From the NCBI RefSeq assembly GCF_032884065.1, contig NC_088871.1, forward strand, positions 13,355,394 through 13,419,393: a DNA stretch of 64,000 bases. The letters run 5' to 3'. This stretch comes from Artemia franciscana. Its lineage: Eukaryota; Arthropoda; Branchiopoda; Anostraca; Artemiidae. The first letter of the stretch is position 1, and every line of letters starts with the position of its first letter. Position numbers and translations under genes: made by a program. Below are positions 10,667 to 22,215 of the stretch, in pieces. The notes beneath the pieces were generated by a model. The model was not told the origin of the DNA. It did no database searches and saw only the letters and a list, made by a program, of their open reading frames with translations.

Positions 10667-13015
10667 AGTATTCTTGAAAAACCAAAAAAAGAAAAAAAAA
10701 TGAAAGGGTAGCAGGATAGAAAAGAGTAACTAGAGTTATGGATGATAATCACCAAATTGCTACAAAATATTAGATTAGCTTGCTACTGTAGGCTGAAGAA
10801 CCATATTATTTAAATTATTTTAAAATGCCAGCAGTAATAGTGATTCACTTACTAATTGACATAAATTGTCTTTATTTGTATTTATTTATTGTATTTATGT
10901 TGTATTTATTTATCATGAGAGGCTCGATCTCTCATTCTTAACAAAGAGGAAAATAAACTCGGCCCTAGCTCTCAATGGATGACAATGTTGATTTTCAATT
11001 AAACATTTTATTCTATTCGCTAAACTCTAATATTTATTTTTTATTTGTCTATTTTTTATTATTTTTGAAATAATGTTTATTTTAATCTCAATATTCATTT
11101 TTCGTTTTAATTTTTCTCTAAATTTTTCTTCCAAAAATTCATACCGTACCTTATCATAACGTTACTGTCTAAGGACAATATTTTGTCAAAAGTTTTCAGT
11201 TATATATGTTTAGTTTAAAAGTTTAGAAAACAGAGGTTTAAGACACCTCTTAAGACAAAAACTTGTCAACTCGAAGAGATTAATCCGTTACAACGCCATA
11301 CTTTAAAATAAAGGATTTTAAAACAAAGCTTCTCATTCCAACTAAACGGACATTGTGTTTCAGGAATCTTTCTTAAAGAATTAGGACAAAAGTTCAAAAC
11401 TTATGCGTAAGGATTAAGGTTTTCTTAAAGGGACAACTCCTTTCATATTTTTAGTTTCTGTTCGTTTTAAGCTTTGATGCCGCTACTTTATTCAGTTGAA
11501 TTTTGTTTTTAGTTTAATTTCTGATTGTTTTTAAAAAATACCAGAAAATCTAGCTCTCTCTCCATACAAAATGCCAAAACTACGCCTCTCACCCAAGTTT
11601 ACGATGTATAAAACTCGAGAACAAACTAGTTTCTTCGTTGCTTTATAAACAAATTTCGGCTATTTATCTGCACGTTTGCGGGGGGGGGAGTATTGCGGGT
11701 CTCCATGCAAAATGTGTTCGGGACAACTATTCTGCATATTATGAAGTAAGAATTGTTTTCTGACTTAAAACTGTCTAAACGCTTTATCTCGCCCCTCCCT
11801 GATGTGCAAATATATTGGCCTCATTATATATGTCTTATCTATTCTGTCACTTGTTTTTGTCTTGTCTCACGCTAAGCTGAATGAAACTAACGAAGAAATT
11901 GGTTTTTTCTCGAGTTTTACACAGCGTAAAGTAGAGTTAGTGGCGTATATTGGCTTACAAAAGTACCAAAATTCCTTCCCCTACGGAAAAAATACTTAAA
12001 TACAATTCTTAAATTTGGACATCTCTATTTTCTGGGGGAACGGAATATTCTCTGCGGGGGGGATTTTTCCGGTGGAAATTTTCCTCGGGTGGTATTTTCC
12101 GCGGGGTAGGGTATTTTCTAAAGAAAACTCTGGGGGAATTTTTCAGGGGGTTGTAAGCCGATCAACAACTACAATATTGATTATATGTCTGTTTGAAAAT
12201 CTGTATGCATATAGTTTTTTTTGTCCCCAATTTGGGACAAATGCTATTTTCCCTATGCTAGAATATCGTTAATATCCGCTAAATTTAAGTTATTTTGAGC
12301 TGATTTTGAGCTGATTTTGTTTTTTCGATGATTCCCGAGCTGAAAAGGAAAAAAAAAATACTTGTTTCATTTTTTCATTATTTTGTAGAAAAAACTGAAT
12401 CGAGTTATTTTAGTTTGTTGAATAGAGACGGACTGAATGGAAAATAGAATAAGGTATATTTTTAAAGGGATTCTGCAAGTCTTAAAAAAAGACAAAAACA
12501 AATGATAGTTAAAACTTTTTTATATTTTGTTTTTAAAGATGTAAAAATCTGTTTGATTTTCAGCATTTTTCTTGTTATAAGGCGTGAAATCTCCTCCAAA
12601 GGCAAGAATTTTAGACAACGTGTAGATTTTATAATTCACAACCATAGGAATAAGCCTCAGATGTATATCACAAACTGTTAAAAAAAAATTCAAATTAAGA
12701 ATTCCTTCTTTTTTTTTCTCTTTTCCCACTGTATCCGGCCTGGTGGCGTTATTTCCTCTGCTAGTAGAAAGAAAACAATCGATTCTGATTGACTCTTTGC
12801 TCGACACTATGACTTTTTGGATCGATAAAAAAACAACCAGTTTTTCAAGAGCAGAAATAGCAATATTAGCTTAGGTTTAGTTCATAAGTTTATGAATCCA
12901 GATTCACAAACCAATAAATAAATTAAAGAACACTTTCGCACCGGAGAAAACCTGTGAGGATTTGCGGTCACGTAAAAGTCTTAACTATACATTTATATAC
13001 AATACATTAACTATA
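10667..13015. other. AT-rich non-coding stretch with a G-rich relic
   Basis: No credible gene. A foldback-family arm fragment lies at about 11430-11500 (TTTCTGTTCGTTTTAAGC). At 12030-12155 a G-rich run (GGGGGAATTTTTCAGGGGG type) resembles material at 40120-40570. ORFs at 11802, 12015 and 12520 lack any protein-like pattern. Confidence 0.5.
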
Positions 13016-13020
13016 CATTT

Positions 13021-13700
13021 AAAACAGTAAAAAACTTTAGCGTAAAGAGCGGGCGTTGAGAAGGAAAAGCCCCTTTCATATACGGAGTAATTTCTGTTCG
13101 TTTTAAGTTGTAATGTCGCTCCTTACTTTCATTTAAAAAACTTGCTTTTTTTATTTAATTTCTGATCGTTTTTGAATCAATGCATGTTTTGATTTTGGCT
13201 CTCCGCAGAGGAATAATTAAAACAAAATTTGTATATTTATTTTTTTGGCTAAATGGCTTTCTCATAATTTTGATCAAATGATTTTGAGAAAAAAAGAGCG
13301 GGGGAGGAAGCCTAGTTGCTCTCCGATTTTCGGTTAATTAAAAGGGCAACTAGAACTTTTAATTTTTTACGAACCTTTTTATAAGTAAAAGATATACGTA
13401 ACTTATAAATTAGCTTACGTAAAGAACTTTTGTATTCTCAAGTTTTTATTACATATATGAGGGGGTTCGCCCCCTCGTCAGTACCTCGCTCTTTACAGTA
13501 AAGCTTAAATTTTGTCCCAATTCATTAAGAATGACCCCTGAATCACAAAAGCCGCAGAATAAATAGTTGAAATTACTAAAAATACTTTAGCGTAAAGAGC
13601 GAGGTATTAGGAGGAGGTGAGCCCCTCATATAGGTAATAATTTCTGTTTGTTTTAAGTTTTAATGCTGCTGCTTACTTCCAGCTGAAAAAAACTTTTCAT
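13021..13700. repeat. Foldback repeat cluster, one unit with both arms
   Basis: 13021-13145 is a right arm (CGTAAAGAGCGGGCGTTGAG ... TTTCTGTTCGTTTTAAG). 13146-13430 is interior sequence (GGCTAAATGGCTTTCTCATA). 13440-13505 is a left arm (GGGGGTTCGCCCCCTC ... CCTCGCTCTTTAC) and 13583-13690 its inverted partner (CGTAAAGAGCGAGGTATTAG ... AGCCCCTCATAT). A core of about 75 bp with GACCCCTGAATCACAAAAG lies between them. The arms can fold on each other. Confidence 0.75.
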
Positions 13701-13887
13701 ATTTATTTTTCATTGTTTTTTTTTTAAAGTAATGCTAATAAATCCTGCGCTCCCTTCATGGAAATTTTCTTCCCCCATGACAAATTCCTCGATAGAAAGT
13801 TCCCCCAGCATATCCCCCTCTTCTCAACCCCTGCCTCCAACCAAAAAATCTTCCTGAAAACGCCTGTACACTTCCCAATAACCATTA

Positions 13888-14525
13888 CTATATGGAAGCA
13901 CTAGTCAAAGTTTGAACTTGTAACCCCTCCCACAGGGACTGTGGGGGAGTAATTCGTCCCCAAAGACAGTTATAAGGTTTTTCGACTACGTTGAATAAAA
14001 TGGCTATCTCAGAATTTTGATCCGTTGACTTTGGGAAAATAATTAGTGTGGGAGGGGGCCTAGGTACCCTCCAATTTTTTCGGTCACTTAAAAAGGGCAC
14101 TAGAACTTTTTATTTCCGTTAGAATGAGCCCTCTTGCAACAATCTAGGACAACTGGGTCAAACGATCACCCCTGGGGAGATCACCCCTGGCAAAAAATAT
14201 AAAATTCCACATTTTTGTAGATAAGAGCTTGAAACTTCTACAGTAGGGTTCTCTGATACACTGAATCTGATGGTGTGATTTTCGTTAAGATTTGATGTCT
14301 TTTAGGGGGTGTTTCCCCCTATTTTCTAAAATAACATAAATTTTCTCAGGCTCGTAACTTTTGATGGGTAAGACTAAACTTGATGAAACTTATATATTGA
14401 AAATCAGCATTAAAATGCAATTCTTTTGATGTAGCTATTGGTACCAAAATTCCATTTTTTAGAGTTTTGGTTACTATTGAGCCGGGTCGCTCCTTACTAC
14501 AGTTCGTTACCACGAACTGTTTTAT
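13888..14525 (-). repeat. Hairpin-ended dispersed repeat (CAGTTCG family)
   Basis: On the minus strand it begins with the perfect 8-bp stem, 4-nt loop hairpin CAGTTCGTGGTAACGAACTG (about 14500-14519), then GTAAGGAGCGACCCGGCTCA. Partial copies are at 52480-52720 (same strand as here) and at 62985-63090 (opposite orientation). The 70-codon ORF within it is not a gene. Confidence 0.75.
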
Positions 14526-14579
14526 GAGGCAAACACAGTTAAAATTGAATCATCTGGAAACGAAATAAGACATGATCTT

Positions 14580-14906
14580 TCAAAAAAGATGCATGAGATC
14601 AACATAGATAAGGTAAAGTTGTGTACCTACCACTGACCCTTGTGGTACTCCACACGTAAATGTAAAGACTGCCAAGCGCATATCATTAAACATTTTTTTG
14701 AGGGGGGATCTCCCTGTGAGATAAGTTTCAAACCACTTTAAGCACTTTCCGTGGACACCTAATGATTCCATACAACTTAGTATTCGAAAATCGACTGTAT
14801 CGAATGCTTTGCGAATATCTATGAATATAGGCAAAGGTATTTGATCAATGCCACTATTAATCGATTCCATAAGTTGCCACAAAGCATTCGTCGTCGAGAA
14901 AACCAT
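14580..14906 (-). pseudogene. Non-LTR retrotransposon reverse transcriptase fragment
   Basis: Minus-strand ORF with RT motifs in order: IFIDIRKAFDTVDF (the F-x-D-x-x-K-A-F-D motif A region), LGVHGKCLKWFETYLTGR, then GVPQGSVVGTQLYLIYVDL (motif B). This is the Jockey/CR1-like arrangement. Catalytic motif C (the x-x-D-D box), the endonuclease and ORF1 are not present. A truncated dead copy. Confidence 0.85.
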
Positions 14907-15109
14907 TAGCTTGTAGGAAACTATAAACAGATATATAGATAGATTTACTCACACGAAAGTCCAATTGGGCCATGGTGACATACACAAAACAAGCAAAAAA
15001 ATACAGCAACAAAACGTAGACTGAAAAGGCACTAAAATTAATTATTTAAGAAAATCAGCACGATACCTCATACCAACCCAGATGAACTTTCCAATATTAT
15101 TTATACATA

Positions 15110-16700
15110 AGTAACACCTAATTCTCAAAGTTTCCAAACTCGAATCTTCCCTCCCCCGACCTCCATACCAAATATATCCAAGCGCAATTCCCTCAACTCC
15201 CAACAATCCCCTAAAAAATGATATAAAGACTCATCCATCTCTCCACAGAGAGGGCAACTGACAGGACTATCCCTCAATCTATTTTTCCCTAAATATTTCC
15301 TTTGTTCTCAAAGAGGCATAAAAAATTCTCCTTACATACATTACACATTTCAAATCTTCTGGAAACAATCCCATTCTTAGGTAAATTTCTTCACCCCAGC
15401 TCTCCTTGACCTCTGCTCACCTCCAGCTCTCTATCCCAAGGGACTGCGAGGTGTCTTTTTCAGCTTGCTAAACCTGAACCTCCTGAGGTTCTAGCCTAGT
15501 AGAAACAAACCTAGATACAGTCCCTACCATCTCTCCTATCCCCTTTCCCTCATCCCACATTCCAGCAATTATCTAGCCCTGAACGGTCTAATATATTGTT
15601 CACCTGATTTGGCCACGAATCCTTCCTATTATCTTGAAGCATCATTAAAAATGCTTGTTTGACTAGCCTATTACCTTCTATTGATGACACCCTTTCCCAA
15701 TATTTAACCATACTAATTAATCTACTCTTTCTCATACACTTTATTCCTATATCCTCTTTCAGTACTAACCCATTAAACTTATTATCAAGACCTAACATAC
15801 GCTTTAAAAACATCAACTGTGTTCTTTCTAAATTTAACCCCTTATTATTCCCCCAAAAGCTCTGCCCCGTAAAGCAAAGCTGATCTAACCCTAGCATTAA
15901 AAACAGACAATCCTAGTATTCTATTTCCCTTACTTTCTACCATTTTGAGATGTTTCTTCCATTTCCCATCTGATAATAGCCTACAACCTAAGTACTGTGA
16001 AATTCACCTACTTGGTCTAGTGTCCTACCTTCATCAGTAAACTGACTCTGCGAATCTATCTCTTCTCCACTTTTCCTAAAAATCATAACCACCGACTTCT
16101 TTACATTTAATACTAGTGTCTTCTTCCTAAAATAAAAAGATACTACACCTAGCAGTTGTTTCAAATGTTCTTGACTTTCCACTACTAATGCTATGTCATC
16201 CGTAAAAAATAATGCCATAACGCTTGCACTTGAAAACTTAATTACTGGGGCGCCTCTGCCTATCAAATATTCTTCAAAATAATTAATATACAATGGAAAT
16301 AGCCGTCTGGAAATTATACATCCCTGCGTAACACCAAGTCTACCCCTAATAACCCTACATAAATCCTTGCCTACCCGTACTACAATCGTAACTACATTTT
16401 AAATAGATGCTATAATCTTAACAAATACGCTTGGTAGCCCTAGGTACAACAACTCTACCATTAAGTTTCTACCCACTCAATCAAACTACCCTTTTAAACC
16501 AAAAAATGCAACAAATATCCTGCTCTTTTTTCTTCTAGCCTGTTTCCTAATCATTCCTAATAAAACAAAAATCTGATATATTTGACTATATCTTTTTCTG
16601 AACCCTGCCTGCGAATTTGATAAAATTCTATTTTGGTCTTTTGGATTGCGCTGAGATGTCTTATTGGCAGCCAGCATACATACAGCACATTTTTTGTTTT
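15110..16700 (-). pseudogene. Non-LTR retrotransposon pol relic with C-terminal zinc finger
   Basis: Broken minus-strand reading. It includes NSQAGFRKRYSQIYQIFVL (RT motif, 16620-16540), ALFFTDDIALVVES (catalytic motif C in the form F-T-D-D, 16220-16180), LERTQLMFLKRMLGL (about 15800), and near 15260-15190 a CPLCGEMDESLYHFLGDC zinc finger, the CCHC motif that follows RT in many non-LTR elements. Frames shift several times. No 5' part or poly(A) end is clear. This is a separate element from 14580-14906. Confidence 0.8.
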
Positions 16701-16704
16701 AAGG

Positions 16705-17340
16705 CATAATTGGCACGTTGCATAACTATGGGGGAGTTGACATTCAAAAATATCCCTAGATAAGCAGCTTCTGGGCCACTCAACTATGTTGAAGAAAGTG
16801 GCTATCTAATATTTTTATCAGATGTGTTTTGAAAAATGTATGTGCTAGCGAGGAGGGTTGCTTTTTATTTTTTAATTCCTGAAACATTTTTGATTGGAAC
16901 ATATTTGAATAAGTTATATTTCATGTAGACTCATACAGACAGTTAATAAATAAGCGGTAGTAGAGACGATTAGAATATTTTTAGTTTTAAGACCTTTTTG
17001 ACAATGTAATCCTCCATAAGGATTATAATAGAAGAACAAAACTATAAGATAAATGATGTCAACCAATGCGAAATGCGCTAGCTTCACGAAAAATTCCCTG
17101 TTCTAGTATTTTCTGTATATTCTTACGTTGTGATACTTTATGTAACTGTGAAAATACTGTGGGCATAAACCCGTTAAATTAATCAATTTAATCCTACGTT
17201 TTGCTGAATTTTAGAAGAATTTTTCTAAGACAAAAAGCTTACAGATTACACACCTCCATTCTACTGAATTTCCATCAGAAAATAAGAAACCATCTACCGA
17301 TTTTTATAAAATAAATCAAAACCTTACTTAATCCTAATTA
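16705..17340. other. Non-coding stretch downstream of the Ski2 gene
   Basis: AT-rich. 16720-16870 has a weak likeness to the interior of the foldback/CAGTTCG repeats (ATGGGGGAGTTGAC, GTGGCTATCTAAT). No gene seen. Confidence 0.45.
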
Positions 17341-17368
17341 ATCTTTATAAAAGATAAGAAACATATGG

Positions 17369-17374
17369 TTTATT
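17369..17374 (-). terminator. Polyadenylation signal of the Ski2 gene
   Basis: AATAAA on the minus strand, 139 bp after the stop codon. No genomic poly(A) run follows, so there is no direct sign that this is a retrocopy. Confidence 0.6.
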
Positions 17375-17512
17375 TTACATGGTACAAAACTGGAGACATA
17401 CAAATTCAAGACTAACTGTAAGAGGAAGTCCAGGCTCACTATAGTCACCTTTTTCAAGCCACAAAACAAATATTAAAATACATACTGGTCTAGTCAGGTA
17501 CTTATACGAAGT

Positions 17513-20500
17513 TCACTCTAAATATAGACTGCCTTGGAAAACAATATCACGCTTTATTTTTGTTGAAGCAGCCTCCATCTTACTTTCGAGTGTTGGATTA
17601 CCAAGTATTTGAGCGGCTTTACGAATATCCTCTAAAGTCTCTACAAGTTGCTGTATCACTCTTACTATCGAGCCTTCCTTTTCATTAGTCAGTTTCATAA
17701 TTTCTATAAATGACTCACCCATCGCCCATCTATAAACCACCTCAACTAGGCCAAATTGAAACTGATCAACATAGTCATTAACTTTTTCTAGTAAACCGAA
17801 GTCTTTTTGAGTTTCACCAATTTCCTTTGCTAACTTTTGAATGCGCTCTACAATTTCCTTTTGAGAAGGAGTAAGGTTTGGCTCCATCTTAGGAGCCATT
17901 TGAGAAGAAGTAAGGTTTGGCTCAATCTTAGGCTTTTGATTGAAAACTAAACATGATAGTAATGCTGCAATATCTTCTTCTGGTAAATCGGTGAAAATAT
18001 TGTGGAATAATAACTCGGTCAGCATTAATTCTTGTTTTCCAATGCTACACGCTACCTGTCCCTTCAGTTGAACTACGTTATCCGAATTAACATACTCGAA
18101 AGATTTCAAAACATTCAATTTTGCAGCATATTCTGCTGAATTACCAAGACGCTCGTCCGAAGTGAGGTAAGCTAACCGTTTGTATTCTTCTCGCTCTTGT
18201 ACAGTGAAATTCCAATGGTCATAAAAAGATGAGCACAAGTAACAATTGAAATCCTCATACTTTGGTTTGATTTTTTGCAAGTCCTGCAATTTCAAAACCA
18301 TGTCGTAATTTTTCTGTTTTAAATGTTCTTCCAAATTAAGAGAACTGAAGTTGGGATCTTTTGACATACTCAATAAGGCATCAATTGCTTTCACAAATTC
18401 AGAACATGGAGAATCTTCCTTCGGTTTTGCGTTCCAGTCATTTAATATGGCCTTGCAATTTACTTTTAGGGTGAAATTGGTAACATCTGCAATGTCTTCT
18501 ACCTTCAAAGATAAAACGTCACCGTCCCGACCATGTGGAACAAAATATGTATGTTTTACAAGGGCTACCATTTTTGGTGTTAGGGCAGATTTCGGTCTGG
18601 TTTTATCTGTTTTTTTCATTGAGTTTTCTCTCTTTGTTTCTCTGCTCCCACGGAGGACTAAAGTCTTAAAAATGGGCTCTTTAGAAAGGTTATTGACATC
18701 TAGAAGAAGACCAACTTTTAAAACACATTCATCGTCGACGACTGTTAAAAAGCGTCCAGGTTTCAATGCCTTAATTACTTGGGGGTGTAAAACAAGCTTA
18801 TACGCTTCAGCTTTTTTTTCTAGATACTTTCTAGCAGCTTCATATAAGCTTTCAACATCTGAGCACATGTTACAGTCAAGTTTTGGGCGGATCTCTAATT
18901 GCTTCATTTCCTTTTCAAATTGTTCGATTTTTGAGCGAAAATGAACCTCACTAAAGCTTAGTTTCATCATGTCTTGAACTTTTAATTGTTTTCCTCTCAG
19001 TAAATTCAATATCATCGAATAAGTCACACGAAACTGCGATTCTAATTTTTGAGGTTTTCCGAGCATCATTTTATGAAGGCTTTCCAATTCCGGCACATTA
19101 TCTTTGCATAATATTAGAACAGTGCCAGTAGAGTCTAAACCTCGTCTTCCAGCACGTCCAGCCATCTGTATATATTCTGAAGGCAGCAATTGTCTTCGAC
19201 CATTGTCGTCGTTTTTCATCATATCGTCAAAAACTACTGAGCGAGCAGGCATATTTACTCCCATTGCGAAAGTCTCAGTTGCAAATAGCAGCTTAACCTT
19301 CCCAGCTTGGAACAGCATTTCAACAATTTCTTTTAAAATTGGCAATTTTCCACTGTGATGGACACCTATTCCTCGGTTCAGCAGACTTGACATTTCAGTA
19401 ACTTGTGGAAGCTTTTTGTCTGAGCCTTTGAGTTTTTTCAGGCATTTTTGCCAGAATCGAGAAATTTCTTCTTTTTCGTCTGCTGTTGTCAAGTCAACAG
19501 AAGCCAATAAGTCTGCATTTTCATCGCATTCATCTCTTGACAAAGTGAAACAAATAACAGGGAGCTTATCTTCGGAACGAAGATGATCGATTACTCGAAT
19601 CCAAAGCTGCTTTCGGCGCTGTGGGCCCCATTTTGGAGTAGGAGTAGTAATAGCTGTGACGTTTTTAACCTTATTGCCTTCTTTTTTATTGCATCTATGA
19701 TCATAATTTCGTCTACCCCCTCCAAGAGCCCCTTTTCCAGTGTCTTTCTGTTGACTATGGAATTTCTCTTTTGGTTTCTTTGCCTCTACAGCATCTAAAT
19801 AGCCTTTACGCAGTAGAGTTCCCTCAGCTCCTAAAATAAGAAATTTGTGCTCCTGTGATTTTCTAGATTGTCCTGTATATAAATAATGCTCCAAAGGTAC
19901 AGGCCTCTTCGGTGTGCTTATAACATAAATCTTTCTTTTCTTCGTCATGCCAACCCATGACGCAAATTCCAAGGTGTTGGGAACAGTGGCACTCAACATG
20001 ATGATTCCCACGTGTTCTGGTAAAAGAATTAAGACTTCTTCGTATACGACACCTCGTTCAGAATCGTTCATGTAATGAACTTCATCAAATATGACCCATT
20101 CTAGGTCTTGAACTGAACTTTGCCCATTATACAGCATGGATCTTAAAATCTCGGTCGTCATTATAACACAACTCGCATTTGGATTGATCTGGACATCTCC
20201 TGTTATAATCCCGACGTCTTCACTAGTACTTCTAAACTCTCTAAATTTCTGGTTGGACAAGGCTTTGATAGGTGAAGTGTAAAATGTCTTCATCTTATGC
20301 TTCCGAGATAAAGCAATAGCATACTCAGCAACTACTGTTTTCCCTGCAGATGTATGTGCAGCGATAAGAACACTTTCACCTTTCTCCAATTTAAGAATAG
20401 CATGTTTCTGAAAGCTGTCAAGCTCAAACTTCCATTTGAATGCAGGGTTTGGAACCATAGTGTCAAAATCAACAGCTTCACTGACATTAACGGTTTCAGC

Positions 20501-20602
20501 CCATAATGTTGGGTTTCGCTTACCTTCAGTCGTTGTCTCCTCGTGTCTTTGCCACTGGTTGCTGAATCTAAGACTGTCAAAAAAAGTGGACTGCATATTC
20601 AT
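17513..20602 (-). CDS. SKIV2L: Ski2-type DExH RNA helicase (SKIV2L/twister homologue), N-terminally short
   Basis: 1029 codons without an intron. It is the helicase of the Ski complex, which feeds RNA to the cytoplasmic exosome. Motifs: Q-like FQKHAI 64-69, Walker A AAHTSAGKT 81-89, DEVH 173-176, SAT 204-206, GVHHSG about 412-417, QMAGRAGRRG 479-488. The C-terminal half holds the arch insertion and a DSHCT domain ending in KRDIVFQGSLYLE. The animal family is about 1200-1250 residues, and here some 200 N-terminal residues (the Ski3/Ski8-binding part) are absent. The reading frame is open for 16 codons above the chosen ATG to a TAA, so translation might instead begin in an unseen upstream exon. 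The ORF contains GAAGGTAAGC near 20522, a donor-like sequence that is read through. A short internal repeat (EPNLTxSQ twice) lies in the C-terminal part. The sequence is otherwise intact, and conserved catalytic residues suggest function or recent origin. Confidence 0.93.
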   Translation of the reverse strand: MNMQSTFFDSLRFSNQWQRHEETTTEGKRNPTLWAETVNVSEAVDFDTMVPNPAFKWKFELDSFQKHAILKLEKGESVLIAAHTSAGKTVVAEYAIALSRKHKMKTFYTSPIKALSNQKFREFRSTSEDVGIITGDVQINPNASCVIMTTEILRSMLYNGQSSVQDLEWVIFDEVHYMNDSERGVVYEEVLILLPEHVGIIMLSATVPNTLEFASWVGMTKKRKIYVISTPKRPVPLEHYLYTGQSRKSQEHKFLILGAEGTLLRKGYLDAVEAKKPKEKFHSQQKDTGKGALGGGRRNYDHRCNKKEGNKVKNVTAITTPTPKWGPQRRKQLWIRVIDHLRSEDKLPVICFTLSRDECDENADLLASVDLTTADEKEEISRFWQKCLKKLKGSDKKLPQVTEMSSLLNRGIGVHHSGKLPILKEIVEMLFQAGKVKLLFATETFAMGVNMPARSVVFDDMMKNDDNGRRQLLPSEYIQMAGRAGRRGLDSTGTVLILCKDNVPELESLHKMMLGKPQKLESQFRVTYSMILNLLRGKQLKVQDMMKLSFSEVHFRSKIEQFEKEMKQLEIRPKLDCNMCSDVESLYEAARKYLEKKAEAYKLVLHPQVIKALKPGRFLTVVDDECVLKVGLLLDVNNLSKEPIFKTLVLRGSRETKRENSMKKTDKTRPKSALTPKMVALVKHTYFVPHGRDGDVLSLKVEDIADVTNFTLKVNCKAILNDWNAKPKEDSPCSEFVKAIDALLSMSKDPNFSSLNLEEHLKQKNYDMVLKLQDLQKIKPKYEDFNCYLCSSFYDHWNFTVQEREEYKRLAYLTSDERLGNSAEYAAKLNVLKSFEYVNSDNVVQLKGQVACSIGKQELMLTELLFHNIFTDLPEEDIAALLSCLVFNQKPKIEPNLTSSQMAPKMEPNLTPSQKEIVERIQKLAKEIGETQKDFGLLEKVNDYVDQFQFGLVEVVYRWAMGESFIEIMKLTNEKEGSIVRVIQQLVETLEDIRKAAQILGNPTLESKMEAASTKIKRDIVFQGSLYLE

Positions 20603-20947
20603 CTTTAAAATTCTATAATCTACTGAGGTGAATTCGCTGTATGCATCCTTTTATATGATACAAATGATGTCATTAGAAACGACATCATTCGTTTTCATAT
20701 TTGATTTTAAGTTTTGACGTGACGTCATTTATTGCAGGGCATCTATCATACACGGTGTCATTAAAAAGTATAACTGACGTCATTTTGGAAATTAGTTAAA
20801 AAATCAATCAATCATTATATCAAATCCCCTGTCAAAAGATGTGTGTAATGTGAAGAATACTTTTCAAAAAGTATTTGTCATGTGTAGAGGTTGGGCCTCT
20901 ACGTATGACTCACTCCTGCCTCTAAATGAAACGTTGACGTAGTTGCA

Positions 20948-21213
20948 TTGATGGCTGTTTTCTCCAAGTATATAAATTTGTGTCCCTCAGAAAATTTCTC
21001 TCCCATTGCTCCTTCCTTTGACCCACCGACAAGGCAGACGCGAAAGCACACAGCTCGTTCCAATTATCTAAAGGAGGACACGATAAGAACCAAGAACTTA
21101 GGAACAACGTCATCCGGGGTTGCGCTACTATCTTGAACGATCTTCCTCGAAAAGAAGGAACGAATAGAAGGTTCAAGAGACATTTAAAACACCGGGGTGT
21201 AAGTACGAGGTAA
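20948..21213 (+). pseudogene. C-terminal tail of a non-LTR retrotransposon protein
   Basis: The plus-strand reading ends in a stretch with ILNDLP, then RRFKRHLKHRG and a TAA at about 21211. This follows the usual end pattern of non-LTR ORF2 proteins (basic stretch, RV..WN.LP, then F+..L). One frame change occurs near 21105. It lies directly upstream of the Ski2 ORF on the opposite strand. Confidence 0.4.
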
Positions 21214-21900
21214 AAGAATAGCGGCATATTATACCTTTTATATCTGACACTGAGAATATGGGAATAAAAAAATAAGGCATCTATTAATAGGTTAACATGT
21301 ATTGTATATGTACACTTAAAGTTGTTTTTACTCATTTTTTGTCTTGGTTTCGCTAGCTAATTGGTCCAAAAAACAATTTTGAAGTTTCAGAGATAGCCAG
21401 CGTTTCAGTAATGCATCGAACCAGTATACAAGCTAGCTGGCCATCCTAAGGTCAGGTATGTGAATAGCGTTTGGCACGAAGTGGAATCTCTTTTGCAGTT
21501 GCTTTGTTTACATGTTCTTTAGATTTGCTCTGCTTTACCGAAAACACAAAAGCCAAAAAACCAGAATATTGACTTAGGAAGCAAAAATGAGTATGGAGCC
21601 TGACAACAACAGCCTAATCTAGAACGATTTCCCTAGTTTTACACCAGGTGTGATATCAATAACTTTTGGTATAGAATTTAAATTAGCTTAAAAACTTAAG
21701 CCACAAATAAGTATTATTATAGGTATCATATTTTAGTTATTGAACAACATACATAAATATTGAATTGATTTATCAGGTAGCATCTTGGTCTCACCAACTA
21801 TAATACCAACATTGAGTGATGCATAATTTAAAATTGTAAGAAACTTGCATTAGCATTCGTGGAAATGAAGAACAAACATGAACAACATGAAATCCAGAAA
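21214..21900. other. AT-rich non-coding stretch
   Basis: No gene or clear repeat seen. Confidence 0.45.
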
Positions 21901-21904
21901 CCCG

Positions 21905-22215
21905 GTAATTTCTCACATCTGATACCATTTCTCTACCGCAATCCCAAGTGTAAGAAACTGAATGATAAACTCAGCTGAAATCGCGAACAGAAATGAGTAG
22001 AAACAACAGATTCTTGGCCCAAGGCAAGAGTTCTACAAAGCTTTCTAAAATACAAAGTCTTATTCATCAATCCGGCCTAAGGTCCACACTTCCAGTAGGA
22101 ACCGCAGAAGTTAAACCCTTGCCACTTTCTAGGAATAAGCTGAAATCGGGATGCTAGAAAAAAAAAACCATGACAAAACCAAAGTATAGCTCTCAAAACT
22201 CCATGAATCTCATAC
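21905..22215 (+). repeat. Dispersed repeat shared with 57070-57365
   Basis: Both copies run from CATCTGATACCAT through TCTACCGCAATCCCAAGTGT, GGCCCAAGGCAA, TTCATCAATCCGGCC and AAGCTGAAATCGG to GTGCTAGAAAAAAA or GATGCTAGAAAAAAA, in the same orientation, with many substitutions. No ORF, so probably a relic of a mobile element. Confidence 0.75.

Noticed and set aside
18351-18944. 197-codon plus-strand ORF
   Set aside because: Antisense shadow of the Ski2 helicase gene with no protein-like motifs.
20922-21335. 137-codon minus ORF upstream of Ski2, considered as the missing N-terminal exon
   Set aside because: It is antisense to a retrotransposon tail and bears no likeness to Ski2 N-termini.
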